Positions 8,876 to 16,939 of a DNA stretch of 36,135 bases are shown here, one piece after another; position 1 is the first letter of the stretch, and every line of letters begins with the position of its first letter. The notes under the pieces were generated by a model. That model saw only the letters and a list, made by a program, of their open reading frames with translations, searched no databases and was not told the origin of the DNA. Origin of the DNA: Solirubrobacterales bacterium (GTDB taxonomy: Bacteria; Actinomycetota; Thermoleophilia; Solirubrobacterales; Solirubrobacteraceae); the NCBI GenBank assembly GCA_019247075.1, contig JAFAPR010000061.1, forward strand, positions 1 through 36,135, given 5' to 3'. The position numbers were made by a program, and so were the translations under genes.

Positions 8876-9070
8876 GCCAGGGTGATCCGGCGTGATCAGC
8901 ACGCCCGACGGCCCCCACCCGCTTCTCGGTTCCTCGGGCTAAGCGTCGCGCCTCCTTGCGACCCTCGATCGGGAGGCGCATGCCGGCTGTTCGCAGAGGC
9001 GAGACGGGTCCTTCGACCTCAAGGGGGCCCAGTCGGCTGAGGAACACGCTGCCGTTCCTACCAAGAACAG

Positions 9071-9396
9071 GACCGGCCCACGCAAGCTGCAGCGACCCAA
9101 GCCATGCCCGGTGGCGACGTGACCATGTCTCGCCGGGCCCTTCGTAGTAGATCTCGCGGCGCAAGAGGAACTTCCCCAGCCGATTCCGGGCGTGCATCAG
9201 ATCGGCGCGGATGTCCTCCCGGCAGCGGACCAGGTCCCGCAGCCGCTCCTGCTCAAGCGACGGGACCCCTCACCAGCGTCAGCTAACCCGCCGCGCCAGC
9301 CCGTAGCCGGTCGGCCCGGTCTCATACACCATCCGCGCGGGTTTGGGGATCTCCACCAGCCGCTCCAGCAGCTCGTGCGGGCGCCCCACCACCCGG
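9071..9396 (-). pseudogene. Internally deleted IS110-type transposase (copy B)
   Basis: Two blocks of an IS110/IS1111-like transposase. The first, read from about 9396 to a stop at 9279, includes PKPARMVYETGPTGYGLAR, the typical YExGPTGxGL motif. The second, in a continuous frame from about 9268 to 9071, begins VPSLEQERLRDLVRCREDIR and runs through NRLGKFLLRREIYY to RRHRAWL. The segment normally between them, which carries the DxxDA motif, is missing, so an internal deletion is inferred. Downstream the frame loses similarity. It is a different lineage from copy A. Confidence 0.72.
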
Positions 9397-9499
9397 CCCG
9401 TGGACAACTCGCCTGTTCGCTGGCTCGGAAACGAACGGGTCGACACAAAACGCGCACTTCGTGCTCGACATGCTCGGCGCCTGCGCCCCGCCAAGCAGA

Positions 9500-9665
9500 C
9501 GATGATCGCAGCGCCATACGCCAGGGTCTCTGCCAACTCGGGCCCCGAAGCGCGCGAGCCGCTAGTCGAGGTCGTCGACCGCCTTCGGCGCGCGAAGCCG
9601 AAGGCCGCCGGCCTGCTCGAGCAAGCCGAGGAGTAGCTGCTCGCGTTCTACTCGTTCCCGCGCGC
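9500..9665 (+). pseudogene. Decayed IS256-type transposase fragment
   Basis: The plus strand encodes LVEVVDRLRRAKPKAAGLL, then EQAEE, a TAG stop (9634-9636), then LLAFYSFPRAH in the same frame to about 9660. This matches the C-terminal alpha-helical part of IS256/mutator transposases (PKxAxLLExAEEDLLAFxxFPxxH), which precedes the STNPLER motif. The expected STNPLER is not recoverable. The in-frame stop and truncation mark it as a relic. It lies on the opposite strand to the IS110 remnants. Confidence 0.6.
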
Positions 9666-9719
9666 ACGCCATCCGCTCGTGCTCACAGACGCGGCACAGC
9701 TCGAAATCCCTCGCTCGAA

Positions 9720-10200
9720 CTGTCAAGGAGGCGATGGAACTCAACGCCGCCTGAGCAGCGGACGGCAATCTCGATCGCGAGCCACACGACGAAACGCGAC
9801 TTGACTCGTACGGTAGGATGTCGCCGACTGTGTGCTGAAAAGCGGTAGGGGCTGGAAGGCCGATGTCGGGGTGTGATATGGGTCCGGAAACTCACTAAAG
9901 TGTCGCTGCTCAGAGCCTGTAAGCGGGCGAGAGCGCACCGTTGGGTGTTGGTGATTGCCGCGGCGATGGCCGATACCTACGGACCAATAACGACGCCGTC
10001 ATCGGCGCGATCCGGACCGGGAGCCTGGAAGGCTGTGGCTTGCGGCGAGCCTCTCCCCGGTTGCGCTGAGCCTCTCTGGCGAAGGTTCGGACGTGCGTCG
10101 CGGTATTAATCGACGCGGCGAAGGTGAACCCGTTGGAGCAGTCGCAGCGCCGCCGGCGCAAGTTTATGCGTGCACCATGAGCTCGACATTGGGGGGCTAC
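9720..10200. other. Gene-free stretch before the histidine kinase
   Basis: No convincing open reading frame, RNA gene or transposase similarity is seen here. It separates the insertion-sequence debris from the kinase gene and must hold that gene's promoter. A TATTAA at about 10104-10109 is the most AT-rich hexamer, but no good -35 partner was found, so no promoter is called. Confidence 0.5.
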
Positions 10201-11619
10201 ATGGGTAGATCCCGGAAAGACCGGAGCGGACTTTGGCCTCGCCGTCAAGCCATTTTTCGCAATGGGGCCGGCGTCCGACTCGCAGTGGTAGCGCTCATCG
10301 GCTTGTCGACTCTGGCCGCGGTGTTGACGCTGATCTTCCGCTTTTCAGTGGAGGCTGCCACCCTGCGCGCCACGATCGGAACCACACTCGTCCTGTCTGG
10401 GCTCACGAGCGCGTGGTTCATCTGGGTTCGGAGCACCCGCACTCGACAGGTTTCCGACCTTCTTTTGTTGGTCGCCGTCCTTACGCTCACGTCTGCGCAG
10501 TTCGTATTCTTCGCCGCGCCAGCGATTGCAGACTCGCATTCTCCGGACCGCGACGCGGCGATCCCTCTCATCGCGCACCTGGAAGCCGCCGGCATGTTCG
10601 CCGCCGCGGCACTCGCGCGCCGCCGCCTCGTCTCCACGCGACGGCAAGCAACCGCCCTTCTCGCGACGCCGGTTCTCGGTGCTGTGGCAGTGGGCGTCGG
10701 CGCGCTATTGATTTATGGCGACTCAGCGTGGTATGGCCCCGACGCGCATCCTGGCTCGACGACAACTGCACAAGCGGTTGCGCTCACCGTGCCAGGCGCT
10801 TTTCTTATGTTGGTGGCCGCCATCGGATTTGTACGCCGCTCCCTCCGGCAGCGCGACATGAGCATAGGGTTGCTCGGGGCTGCGGCGATCCTACTGGCCG
10901 CGGCTTGGTCGCATTCGCTGCTCGTCTCCAGGGTGACAGCCAACTCGGTTTCCGGGCACGACTGCCTATGCGTCGCAGCATCCGGGTTGATCCTGCTCGT
11001 CGCATTCAGCTCCCACACACAACTAAAGCGTGCGCAAGCAGACGAAGCTACGGCGGCGGAGCGACGACGGCTCGTCTGCGAACTCCATGACGGAATGGCT
11101 CAAGACCTCGCGTTCATAGCCACCTACGCGGAGCACCTTGTTCAAGATTTCGGTCCCGAGCATCCACTCACCGTTGCGGCGCGGCGCGCACTTGCGGCCT
11201 CGCGCGGCGTTATCGTCGACCTCTCCGCATCCGATGCGCGGAACGCGGCTTCAGCCTTACGAACGGTGGCCGATGAACTCTCCACTCGTCACGGTGTCCG
11301 TATTACCGTGGAGGCTGATGGCGAAGCCCTCACCACTCGTATACGCGAGGCGGTGGTCGGGATTGCCCGCGAGGCGATTGTGAACGCGATCCAGCACGGA
11401 CAGGCGCAGCACATCAGCGTGTCGCTGGAAACCCGCAACGACACGCTCACGCTCCGAATCAGCGATGACGGCCGGGGCCTCAGAAAAGGGATCTCAGTCG
11501 ATCAGAACCGAGGCTTCGGAATCCGAGCGATGCGTGAGCGGGCCGCAGCGATCGGCGGCGACCTAATCGTGGACGAACGGAACGACGGAGGCGTCACCGT
11601 GGAAGCCGTCGTCACGTGA
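10201..11619 (+). CDS. Membrane histidine kinase, NarL/DesK (HisKA_3) type
   Basis: Sensor kinase expected to autophosphorylate on His and signal to the adjoining regulator. 472 aa from ATG 10201, which follows GGGGGG by four nt; ATG 10177 is the alternative. The N-terminal half (about 25-270) has roughly eight hydrophobic membrane segments and no recognised ligand domain. The dimerisation box is ERRRLVCELHDGMAQDL with His at about 296. The ATPase part has the N-box EAIVNAIQHG, the G1 box DDGRGL and G2 GFGIRAMRERAAAIGG. The stop overlaps the next gene's start (GTGA), so translation is coupled. Signal unknown. Confidence 0.92.
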   Translation: MGRSRKDRSGLWPRRQAIFRNGAGVRLAVVALIGLSTLAAVLTLIFRFSVEAATLRATIGTTLVLSGLTSAWFIWVRSTRTRQVSDLLLLVAVLTLTSAQFVFFAAPAIADSHSPDRDAAIPLIAHLEAAGMFAAAALARRRLVSTRRQATALLATPVLGAVAVGVGALLIYGDSAWYGPDAHPGSTTTAQAVALTVPGAFLMLVAAIGFVRRSLRQRDMSIGLLGAAAILLAAAWSHSLLVSRVTANSVSGHDCLCVAASGLILLVAFSSHTQLKRAQADEATAAERRRLVCELHDGMAQDLAFIATYAEHLVQDFGPEHPLTVAARRALAASRGVIVDLSASDARNAASALRTVADELSTRHGVRITVEADGEALTTRIREAVVGIAREAIVNAIQHGQAQHISVSLETRNDTLTLRISDDGRGLRKGISVDQNRGFGIRAMRERAAAIGGDLIVDERNDGGVTVEAVVT

Positions 11620-12236
11620 CGCTATCGCAAGGGCTGCAGCCAAGCGTCTTGATCGCCGATCTACCGGCGATCCGGCTCGGAGTCCGGATTGCGCTCGAAG
11701 GCGCGGTCCGAGTTTGCGCAGAGGCAGGCGATGCCGAAGAGGCGATCAGCGCAGCGCAGCGCGAACAGCCGGACATCTGCTTGATCGGACTGGATTTACC
11801 AGGAGACGGAATCGGCGCAATCCGTGGAATTTGCGAGGTTGCACCCGGCACGGCAGCGATCGCGCTGGCCGCCTCGCGAGACGCCAATGATCTGCTGGCG
11901 TGCGTGCATGCCGGAGCTGTCGGTTATGTCACAGGTACCATCCGTCCTGCGCCTTTGCGCCGAGTCGTTGCGGGCGTACGCGCGGGCGAGGCCGTAATAC
12001 CCCGCGTTATGGTCCGCGTGCTCGTCCGCGAACTCCAGCGAGCCGCGTCCGGTAGCGGCGGTTTGACACCGCGCGAGACGCAAGTGCTTGACTTGCTACG
12101 GCGAGGGCGCTCAACCGCTGCCATCGCCGACGATCTCGGCATCTCATCGGTAACGGTGCGTCGCCACATCTCAGGCTCCATGCAGAAGCTCGGCGCCGAA
12201 GACCGCACCGCGTTAACCCAAGCCCGGGGCTCGTAG
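11616..12236 (+). CDS. LuxR/NarL-family regulator with degenerate receiver lacking the phospho-Asp
   Basis: 206 aa. The C-terminal LuxR helix-turn-helix is intact (LTPRETQVLDLLRRGRSTAA, then SSVTVRRHISGSMQKLG; about 143-195). The receiver domain is not normal. The phosphorylation segment reads ICLIGLDLPGDG, so Gly58 occupies the place of the phospho-acceptor Asp. The acidic pair is reduced to one Asp (IADLP in place of IADDHP). The conserved Thr position is Ala (IALAAS). The GYxxK Lys position reads GYVTG. It is nevertheless coupled to an apparently intact kinase by a GTGA overlap. The sequence suggests a phosphorylation-independent or differently controlled DNA-binding protein. Asp60, two residues on, is an unlikely alternative acceptor. 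Targets unknown. Confidence 0.9.
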   Translation: MTLSQGLQPSVLIADLPAIRLGVRIALEGAVRVCAEAGDAEEAISAAQREQPDICLIGLDLPGDGIGAIRGICEVAPGTAAIALAASRDANDLLACVHAGAVGYVTGTIRPAPLRRVVAGVRAGEAVIPRVMVRVLVRELQRAASGSGGLTPRETQVLDLLRRGRSTAAIADDLGISSVTVRRHISGSMQKLGAEDRTALTQARGS

Positions 12237-12277
12237 TCCAGCCTCGTTCCGCCGACGGGACGGACGCGAACGCCTGT

Positions 12278-12294
12278 CGCCTGCTGAGCAGGCG
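12278..12294 (+). terminator. Possible hairpin terminator after the regulator
   Basis: CGCCTG-CTGAG-CAGGCG forms a 6-bp GC-rich stem with a 5-nt loop about 40 nt after the regulator stop. A longer alternative uses AACGCCTG upstream (12269-12276). No T-run follows, so it is at best a weak intrinsic terminator. Confidence 0.35.
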
Positions 12295-12470
12295 TTGAGC
12301 CGGACCTGAACACGAAACAAGATATTTCGTCCACTCCGCAGGCGATCTTCAGCGGGCACTATGTTTAGCGCGCTCTTGATGTCATGAAGGAGCGGGCCTC
12401 CTGGCGCTTCGGTGCCCGGTGCGGTATGCCACCGGATGCCAAGAATCAACCGGACCGAGGCGGCCCACGC

Positions 12471-12860
12471 ATGCATTCGGTCGGGATTGTTTGCACCGCT
12501 CGCGTTCGCACGTCGCCGTTGTCGGCGATGAAGGCGACGTGCTCCCCTCGCGGCGCATCGTCAATGACCCAGCGCTCTTCCTGCAGCTGATGGCGGAGAT
12601 CGATGGCGAATGCTGGGGCGCGCTGGAGGCGACCTATGGCTGGGAGTGGCTGGCCGAGTGCTCCAGCATGCCGGCTATGAGCTGCCCCCGGCGCACCCGC
12701 TGCGCACCAAGGCGATCGCCTCGGCTAGGGTGAAGACCGACGCCGTCGACACCAAGACGCTCGCGCACCTGTTGCGAAGCGACTTGTTGCGAGATGCGTA
12801 TATCGCTCCGCGGGAGATGCGCGAACTGCGCGACCGGTTGCGAAATCAGCGGTCGACGAA
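12471..12860 (+). pseudogene. Frameshifted, truncated IS110-type transposase (copy C)
   Basis: The protein is recovered only by joining frames. It begins MHSVGI (ATG 12471), shifts near 12487 to HRSRSHVAVVGDEGDVLPSR and continues to EATYGWEWLAE. It then shifts near 12658 to LQHAGYELPPAHPLRTKAIA, SARVKTDAVDTKTLAHLLR and REMRELRDRLRNQRS. The second shift is explained by loss of one G in GCCGAG(G)TGCTCC. KTDAVDTKTLAHLL is the family's conserved DxxDA stretch. Similarity stops abruptly near 12855, and the C-terminal Ser-containing half is missing. This copy is better preserved than copies A and B, so it probably decayed later. Confidence 0.8.
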
Positions 12861-13149
12861 GCTGAAGCCCACAAACACGGGCAATTCAGCCCCCAAACCC
12901 GCCCACATGCCTATCAACTGTCGACTCCGGACGATCTGTTGAGGGAATCCGCGTCCTCCGCAAGGCCGCCTCCGAGCGCACACGCGCACAAATCCGGAGG
13001 GTCGACCCCCACTCGAGCAAGGATTCGTGTTGCGGCGCAAACCTTGAACTCCATTTCTTGCCGCACAAAATCCGTGCGCTGATCAGCGTCGCGCCCCGAT
13101 CCGCGCTTTGGATCACTCATTATTCGATGCTTCTCCGCAACGGATACGG
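12861..13149. other. Gene-free stretch between IS110 relic and FAD oxidoreductase
   Basis: Follows the abrupt end of transposase similarity and runs to the stop of the minus-strand oxidoreductase. Only short frames with no recognisable similarity are present. No clear inverted repeat marking an insertion-sequence end was found. Confidence 0.4.
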
Positions 13150-14259
13150 TCACTCGGAGTGGAATCGACTCGCACGGAACGGCGAGACCAGCGGGTCGAT
13201 ATCCCCATGGATGATCTCGGCGGCTAGCAGGCGACCAACGATTGGTCCGAGCGTTATCCCACTGTGAGTGACAGCTTCGTAGTACCCGTCGATATCAATG
13301 GCTTTGCCAATTGCAGGGAAACCGTCCACGGGGACGGGCCGGTATCCGACTCGCGTCTCGACCACCGATGCGCGGGCGAGCTCGGGCAGCGTCTGCGCCG
13401 CGATCCGTTTGACCTCGTCGCCGAGCTGCTCAGAGGCGCGCCCTGCCTTGCGAAGTGCCGGCTCCACGCTCCGCACCAGGAGAAAGACGCGCCCGGGGCC
13501 GTCTGGACGGATCGCAATGCCGGTCGGGTGAATCACGCGCGCGACCAGATCCCTGCTCGTCTGCACGCGGACCGCGAGCCCAGGGCTATCCCTCATCGGT
13601 AGGACTCGCCCCAGGAGCCTGGCAACGCCCGCGGCGCCGGGTCCCGCGGCGTTCACGACCTTCTCCACCGGGTACGTCTCGCCACCGCCAAGCTCGATCG
13701 ACGACACGGCTGCGCCGACGACATTGATCTTGCGGAGCATGCTTCCGAACGCCGTCGTCGCGCCCATTTCCACTGCCGCGTCGACTAGTGTCCGGACCAG
13801 ATTAGGTCCGTCTACCCACGACTCCGACGGAAACAACGCCACCAATGCTGCAGGGGATGGGAACGCAACGTGTGGCTCGAGCAGCGTTTGCACCCGCCCC
13901 GCCTCCCACACCTCCGCCGGATAACCGCGCCCCCGCAGCTGCTGTACGGCATCGACGAGTTCCCGCTCGTCCCGATAGTCCCACCGCAGATGACCGGTTG
14001 GATTCCACCAACTCGCGCCGGGAAGCTCGCCCACCAGCCTTTCGTACTCTCTGCACCCAGCGAAGTTCAGGGCAAAGTAAGCCTGATGTTCGGCTTTGGC
14101 AGATGCGTTGACCCAGGCTAGGCTGGCGCGCGTCGTCAGTTCCCCAGGGCGCTGTGCGTCCACCATCAGCACGTTCACCCCCTCGCGGGCCAGGTAATAC
14201 CCGACGCAGGCACCCACGACGCCGCTGCCGATTACCGCAACGCGCCCGACATCGGGCAT
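13150..14259 (-). CDS. FAD-dependent amine/amino-acid oxidoreductase (DAO family)
   Basis: Flavoprotein of the DAO/glycine oxidase-sarcosine oxidase-DadA superfamily, expected to oxidise a primary or secondary amine or a D-amino acid. 369 aa. The N-terminal dinucleotide fold is VAVIGSGVVGACVGYYLA (about 6-23) followed by an acidic end of beta-2 (VDAQRPG). A second nucleotide-contact region is KVVNAAGPGA, and the C-terminal signature is GYRPVPVDGFPAIGK, then THSGITLGPIVGRLLA (FAD-contact loop). Start ATG 14259 is chosen because the Rossmann strand begins six residues later and GGGG lies about 8 nt upstream; the frame extends upstream into the methyltransferase gene. It diverges from the methyltransferase across 116 nt. 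The substrate cannot be read from the sequence. Confidence 0.88.
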   Translation of the reverse strand: MPDVGRVAVIGSGVVGACVGYYLAREGVNVLMVDAQRPGELTTRASLAWVNASAKAEHQAYFALNFAGCREYERLVGELPGASWWNPTGHLRWDYRDERELVDAVQQLRGRGYPAEVWEAGRVQTLLEPHVAFPSPAALVALFPSESWVDGPNLVRTLVDAAVEMGATTAFGSMLRKINVVGAAVSSIELGGGETYPVEKVVNAAGPGAAGVARLLGRVLPMRDSPGLAVRVQTSRDLVARVIHPTGIAIRPDGPGRVFLLVRSVEPALRKAGRASEQLGDEVKRIAAQTLPELARASVVETRVGYRPVPVDGFPAIGKAIDIDGYYEAVTHSGITLGPIVGRLLAAEIIHGDIDPLVSPFRASRFHSE

Positions 14260-14375
14260 CGAAGACCCCGGGGGAACCGCCCGACCCACTGGGGGCAATC
14301 GCCGAGAGGCACTCTGTGACCGTGCGCTAGCCTGGCGTCCCATCCATTGCGCAGCGCAGCTACACAGGGTCCAGC

Positions 14376-15182
14376 GTGTTTGGGGGTGATCAAAGCACTG
14401 AGCTGATTCGGCACCATTGGGACCGCCGGGCCGGCAAATTCGACGAGGAGGCCGATCACGGTCTGGTGAGCGATGAGCAACGGGAAGCGTGGCACAGTCT
14501 GCTCTCGCGGCTCGTCGGCGGCTCACCGCGGCGGGTCCTAGACGTAGGGTGCGGCACCGGCTTCCTCGCGCTCAGGTTAGCTGAGCTCGGGCATATCGTT
14601 ACGGGGGTCGATCTGTCGGGGAAGATGATCGAGCAGGCGCGCGACAAGGCCGAGCAGGCAGCCCTAAAGATCGAGTTCGAGCTCGGCGACGCAGTTGAGC
14701 TCGACTGCGCTGACGAGACGTATGACTTCGTGGTGGCCCGACACGTCATCTGGAATCTGCCTGACCCTGCGCGAGGAGTAGCGGAGTGGCTGCGCGTGCT
14801 TCGCCCGGGGGGGCGCCTTCTGCTGTTCGAGTGCAAGTGGGCGGACAGCGAAGCGATGGCGCGGTCACACAGACGCCCGACGATGAGGCTTTTTACTCGG
14901 GTGCTGGGTTGGGCCGCGGTCATCATTCGCAGCAGCTGGTACCGGACCAAACTTCTCAGCTGGAGATATAGGCGACTCGCGTTACGATTGCCGTTCGCCG
15001 GCGGACCGGCGCAGAGCCAACTTGTCTCATTCCTAGAAGCGAACTCCGTCTACGACGTCTCTGCGGAGCCGCTCATGGATCCAACGCTGTGGGGCATGGA
15101 CCCAACGCTTTGGGGCGAGTCGCAGCAATATCCGCGGTACGTTGTCGCAGGCACGCGTTCTGCGCGGCGGAAAGACGAGTGA
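14376..15182 (+). CDS. Class I SAM-dependent methyltransferase
   Basis: 268 aa from GTG 14376. The seven-strand methyltransferase fold is shown by motif I RVLDVGCGTGFLAL (about 53-66), the acidic loop VTGVDLSG, motif II/III GDAVELDCADETYDFVVARH, and post-motif VLRPGGRLLLFE. This is a UbiE/BioC-like arrangement with a small-molecule substrate likely. The C-terminal 100 residues hold a basic, partly hydrophobic stretch (VIIRSSWYRTKLLSWRYRRL) and a tandem copy of MDPTLWG. It is divergent from the FAD oxidoreductase; no other partner. Substrate unknown. Confidence 0.88.
   Translation: MFGGDQSTELIRHHWDRRAGKFDEEADHGLVSDEQREAWHSLLSRLVGGSPRRVLDVGCGTGFLALRLAELGHIVTGVDLSGKMIEQARDKAEQAALKIEFELGDAVELDCADETYDFVVARHVIWNLPDPARGVAEWLRVLRPGGRLLLFECKWADSEAMARSHRRPTMRLFTRVLGWAAVIIRSSWYRTKLLSWRYRRLALRLPFAGGPAQSQLVSFLEANSVYDVSAEPLMDPTLWGMDPTLWGESQQYPRYVVAGTRSARRKDE
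15075..15116 (+). repeat. Two tandem 21-nt units inside the methyltransferase gene
   Basis: Units 15075-15095 and 15096-15116 both encode MDPTLWG. They differ at only two base positions, both silent (GAT/GAC, CTG/CTT). It is a direct in-frame duplication near the protein's C-terminus. Confidence 0.85.
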
Positions 15183-15279
15183 GACCTGGCGCGTTGTAGG
15201 CGAGGATCGCCCATCCCCAGATCTGCGCTTGATGCGTCTGGAGGTCTGCTCCTGGTGGCAAGCGATGAGCACCGTCTGC

Positions 15280-15382
15280 CGCGCGACCTTGCCAGCTCGC
15301 CGGGAAGTTCCTTCCCCCCGACCGGCAAGGCATCGTCCCACAGGCACTCCGGCTGGGCCGCCAGGAGCGTCAGCACACGCAC
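15280..15382 (-). pseudogene. Probable transposase N-terminal remnant
   Basis: In the 513-nt gap between methyltransferase and exporter, the minus strand encodes VLTLLAAQPECLWDDALPVG, then KELPGELAR. This resembles the start of a DDE transposase group common in high-GC bacteria (LLAxxPxCLWDExLPxEVxELPEDLA). Similarity stops near 15283, and no DDE core follows. The assignment rests on this short segment only. The rest of 15183-15695 shows nothing recognisable. Confidence 0.35.
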
Positions 15383-15695
15383 TCCTTACGGCGAGAAACC
15401 CCGTCACATGCAGGGATTCTCCTCGGCCCACCGGACAGAACGTCCCTTCACAGGCCCTACTTATTCGGCGGCAAGTCGCTTGCCCCACCGCGCTTCACCG
15501 CCCGCCGTCCATTATCACGCCGCGCTCGTGCTCCGCAACGTGCTCGGGTTCTCCGCCACCGGTCGCCGACATGCCTGGCCGCCCGATAACCTTGTTGCGG
15601 CTTGTCTCCCGAAAGTTCAAGGAGGGTATCGTGGGCTGGTCTTGCTGAACCCTTCCTGAAACTCCATATGCGCTGAACTGCGAGGCTGATGCTCG

Positions 15696-16898
15696 GTGCT
15701 TCGGCGTTTAGCGGTCGCCTATACGGTCAACGAGTTAGGCAACTGGCTCGGGACGGTCGCGCTGACTGTCGCGGTGTTCGACCACACGCACAGCGCGATT
15801 GCGACCGCGGCGCTATTCGTGTCGGTCCGCTTTGTGCCAGCCCTCGTGGTTACGGCCGGGGTGGCGTGGCTTGAGTCGGCTGGACGGCGAGGCACGCTCG
15901 CGGTCCTCTATTCCGTGCAGGCGCTGACCACGGGTGGCTTGGCCGTGCTCGTTGCGCACCCGGTCCTCGCTCCCATCCTCGTGCTCGGCGCGTTGGACGG
16001 GGCGGCAGCCCTGGCCGCCCGCGCTCTCCTGCGGGCCGTGGTCTCGCAGGAGGCGGGGGACGATGCCACGCGCCGACGGGCCAACGGCAATCTCAACCTG
16101 GGGTGGGCGACCACCGCGGCACTCGGCCCAGCGATCGGTGGCGTGCTGACCGGAGCCCTCGGCGCCACGCCCGTCCTGCTGATCGATGTAGCGTCGTTCG
16201 CGCTCACAGCTGCACTGGTGCTGCGCGTGCCGACCTCTCGCACCGACGCGGCTCGCGGCGGCGTTCTCGAGCAATTGCGGAGCGCCCGTCGGTACATAGC
16301 CGGGGACGCAACGCTGGGCTGGCTTCTTGGTACTGAGGCCGTCGCACTGGTTTTCTTCGCCGCTGTGGTGCCCGTGGAAGTGATCTTCGCCAAGGCGACG
16401 CTCCGAGCGGGAGACGGCGGCTACGGAGCTCTGCTGGCCGCGTGGGGGGCGGGGATGTTCTTCGGTAGCACGATCTTCGCCCGCGCCGGGCACCGTAGCC
16501 TGGGCGCGTTATTGACCGTCAGCACTGCAGCAGTGGCGGTCGCCTACCTGGGGGTAGCGGCCGCTGGACTGCTCTGGATCGCGTGCGTCTTTTGCTTTGT
16601 CGGCGGCACGGGCAATGGCGTGCAGTGGATCGCGTTGATCACCGCCGTCCAAGAACGGACGCCGAGCGCCCTTCAAGGTCGCTTGATGGGCGTGGTTGAA
16701 TCGATGGGGGCTCTGTGCCCCGCAGTCGGCTTCGCGCTCGGCGGCGCGGTCACGGCGGCGACGGACCCGCGCGCAACCTTCGCCATGGCCGGTATCGCGG
16801 CCGCCGTGGCAACATTCGCCTTTGCCCGTCTGGCGGTGCTCGGTCGCGCTGCTCGGGCCACCCAGACAGACATGGGCGCCGGTGAGCCTGTGGGCTGA
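15696..16898 (+). CDS. Major facilitator superfamily transporter (MFS_3-like exporter)
   Basis: Inner-membrane transporter of 400 aa with about 10-12 hydrophobic segments, starting at GTG 15696 (LRRLAVAYTVNELGNWLGTVAL). The N-terminal half has the NELGNWL segment and a large-residue loop (ARALLRAVV, then DATRRRANGNLNLGWATTAA) typical of the MFS_3/enterobactin-exporter branch. The C-terminal half contains the matching RLMGVVESMGALCPAVGFAL. Substrate unknown. Export of a small metabolite or drug is the usual role in this branch. It is followed 41 nt later by the HD-GYP gene on the same strand. Confidence 0.88.
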   Translation: MLRRLAVAYTVNELGNWLGTVALTVAVFDHTHSAIATAALFVSVRFVPALVVTAGVAWLESAGRRGTLAVLYSVQALTTGGLAVLVAHPVLAPILVLGALDGAAALAARALLRAVVSQEAGDDATRRRANGNLNLGWATTAALGPAIGGVLTGALGATPVLLIDVASFALTAALVLRVPTSRTDAARGGVLEQLRSARRYIAGDATLGWLLGTEAVALVFFAAVVPVEVIFAKATLRAGDGGYGALLAAWGAGMFFGSTIFARAGHRSLGALLTVSTAAVAVAYLGVAAAGLLWIACVFCFVGGTGNGVQWIALITAVQERTPSALQGRLMGVVESMGALCPAVGFALGGAVTAATDPRATFAMAGIAAAVATFAFARLAVLGRAARATQTDMGAGEPVG

Positions 16899-16939
16899 AC
16901 TTAAAGACCAATGGTTGCACCGGTTAACTGAGGTACGGC

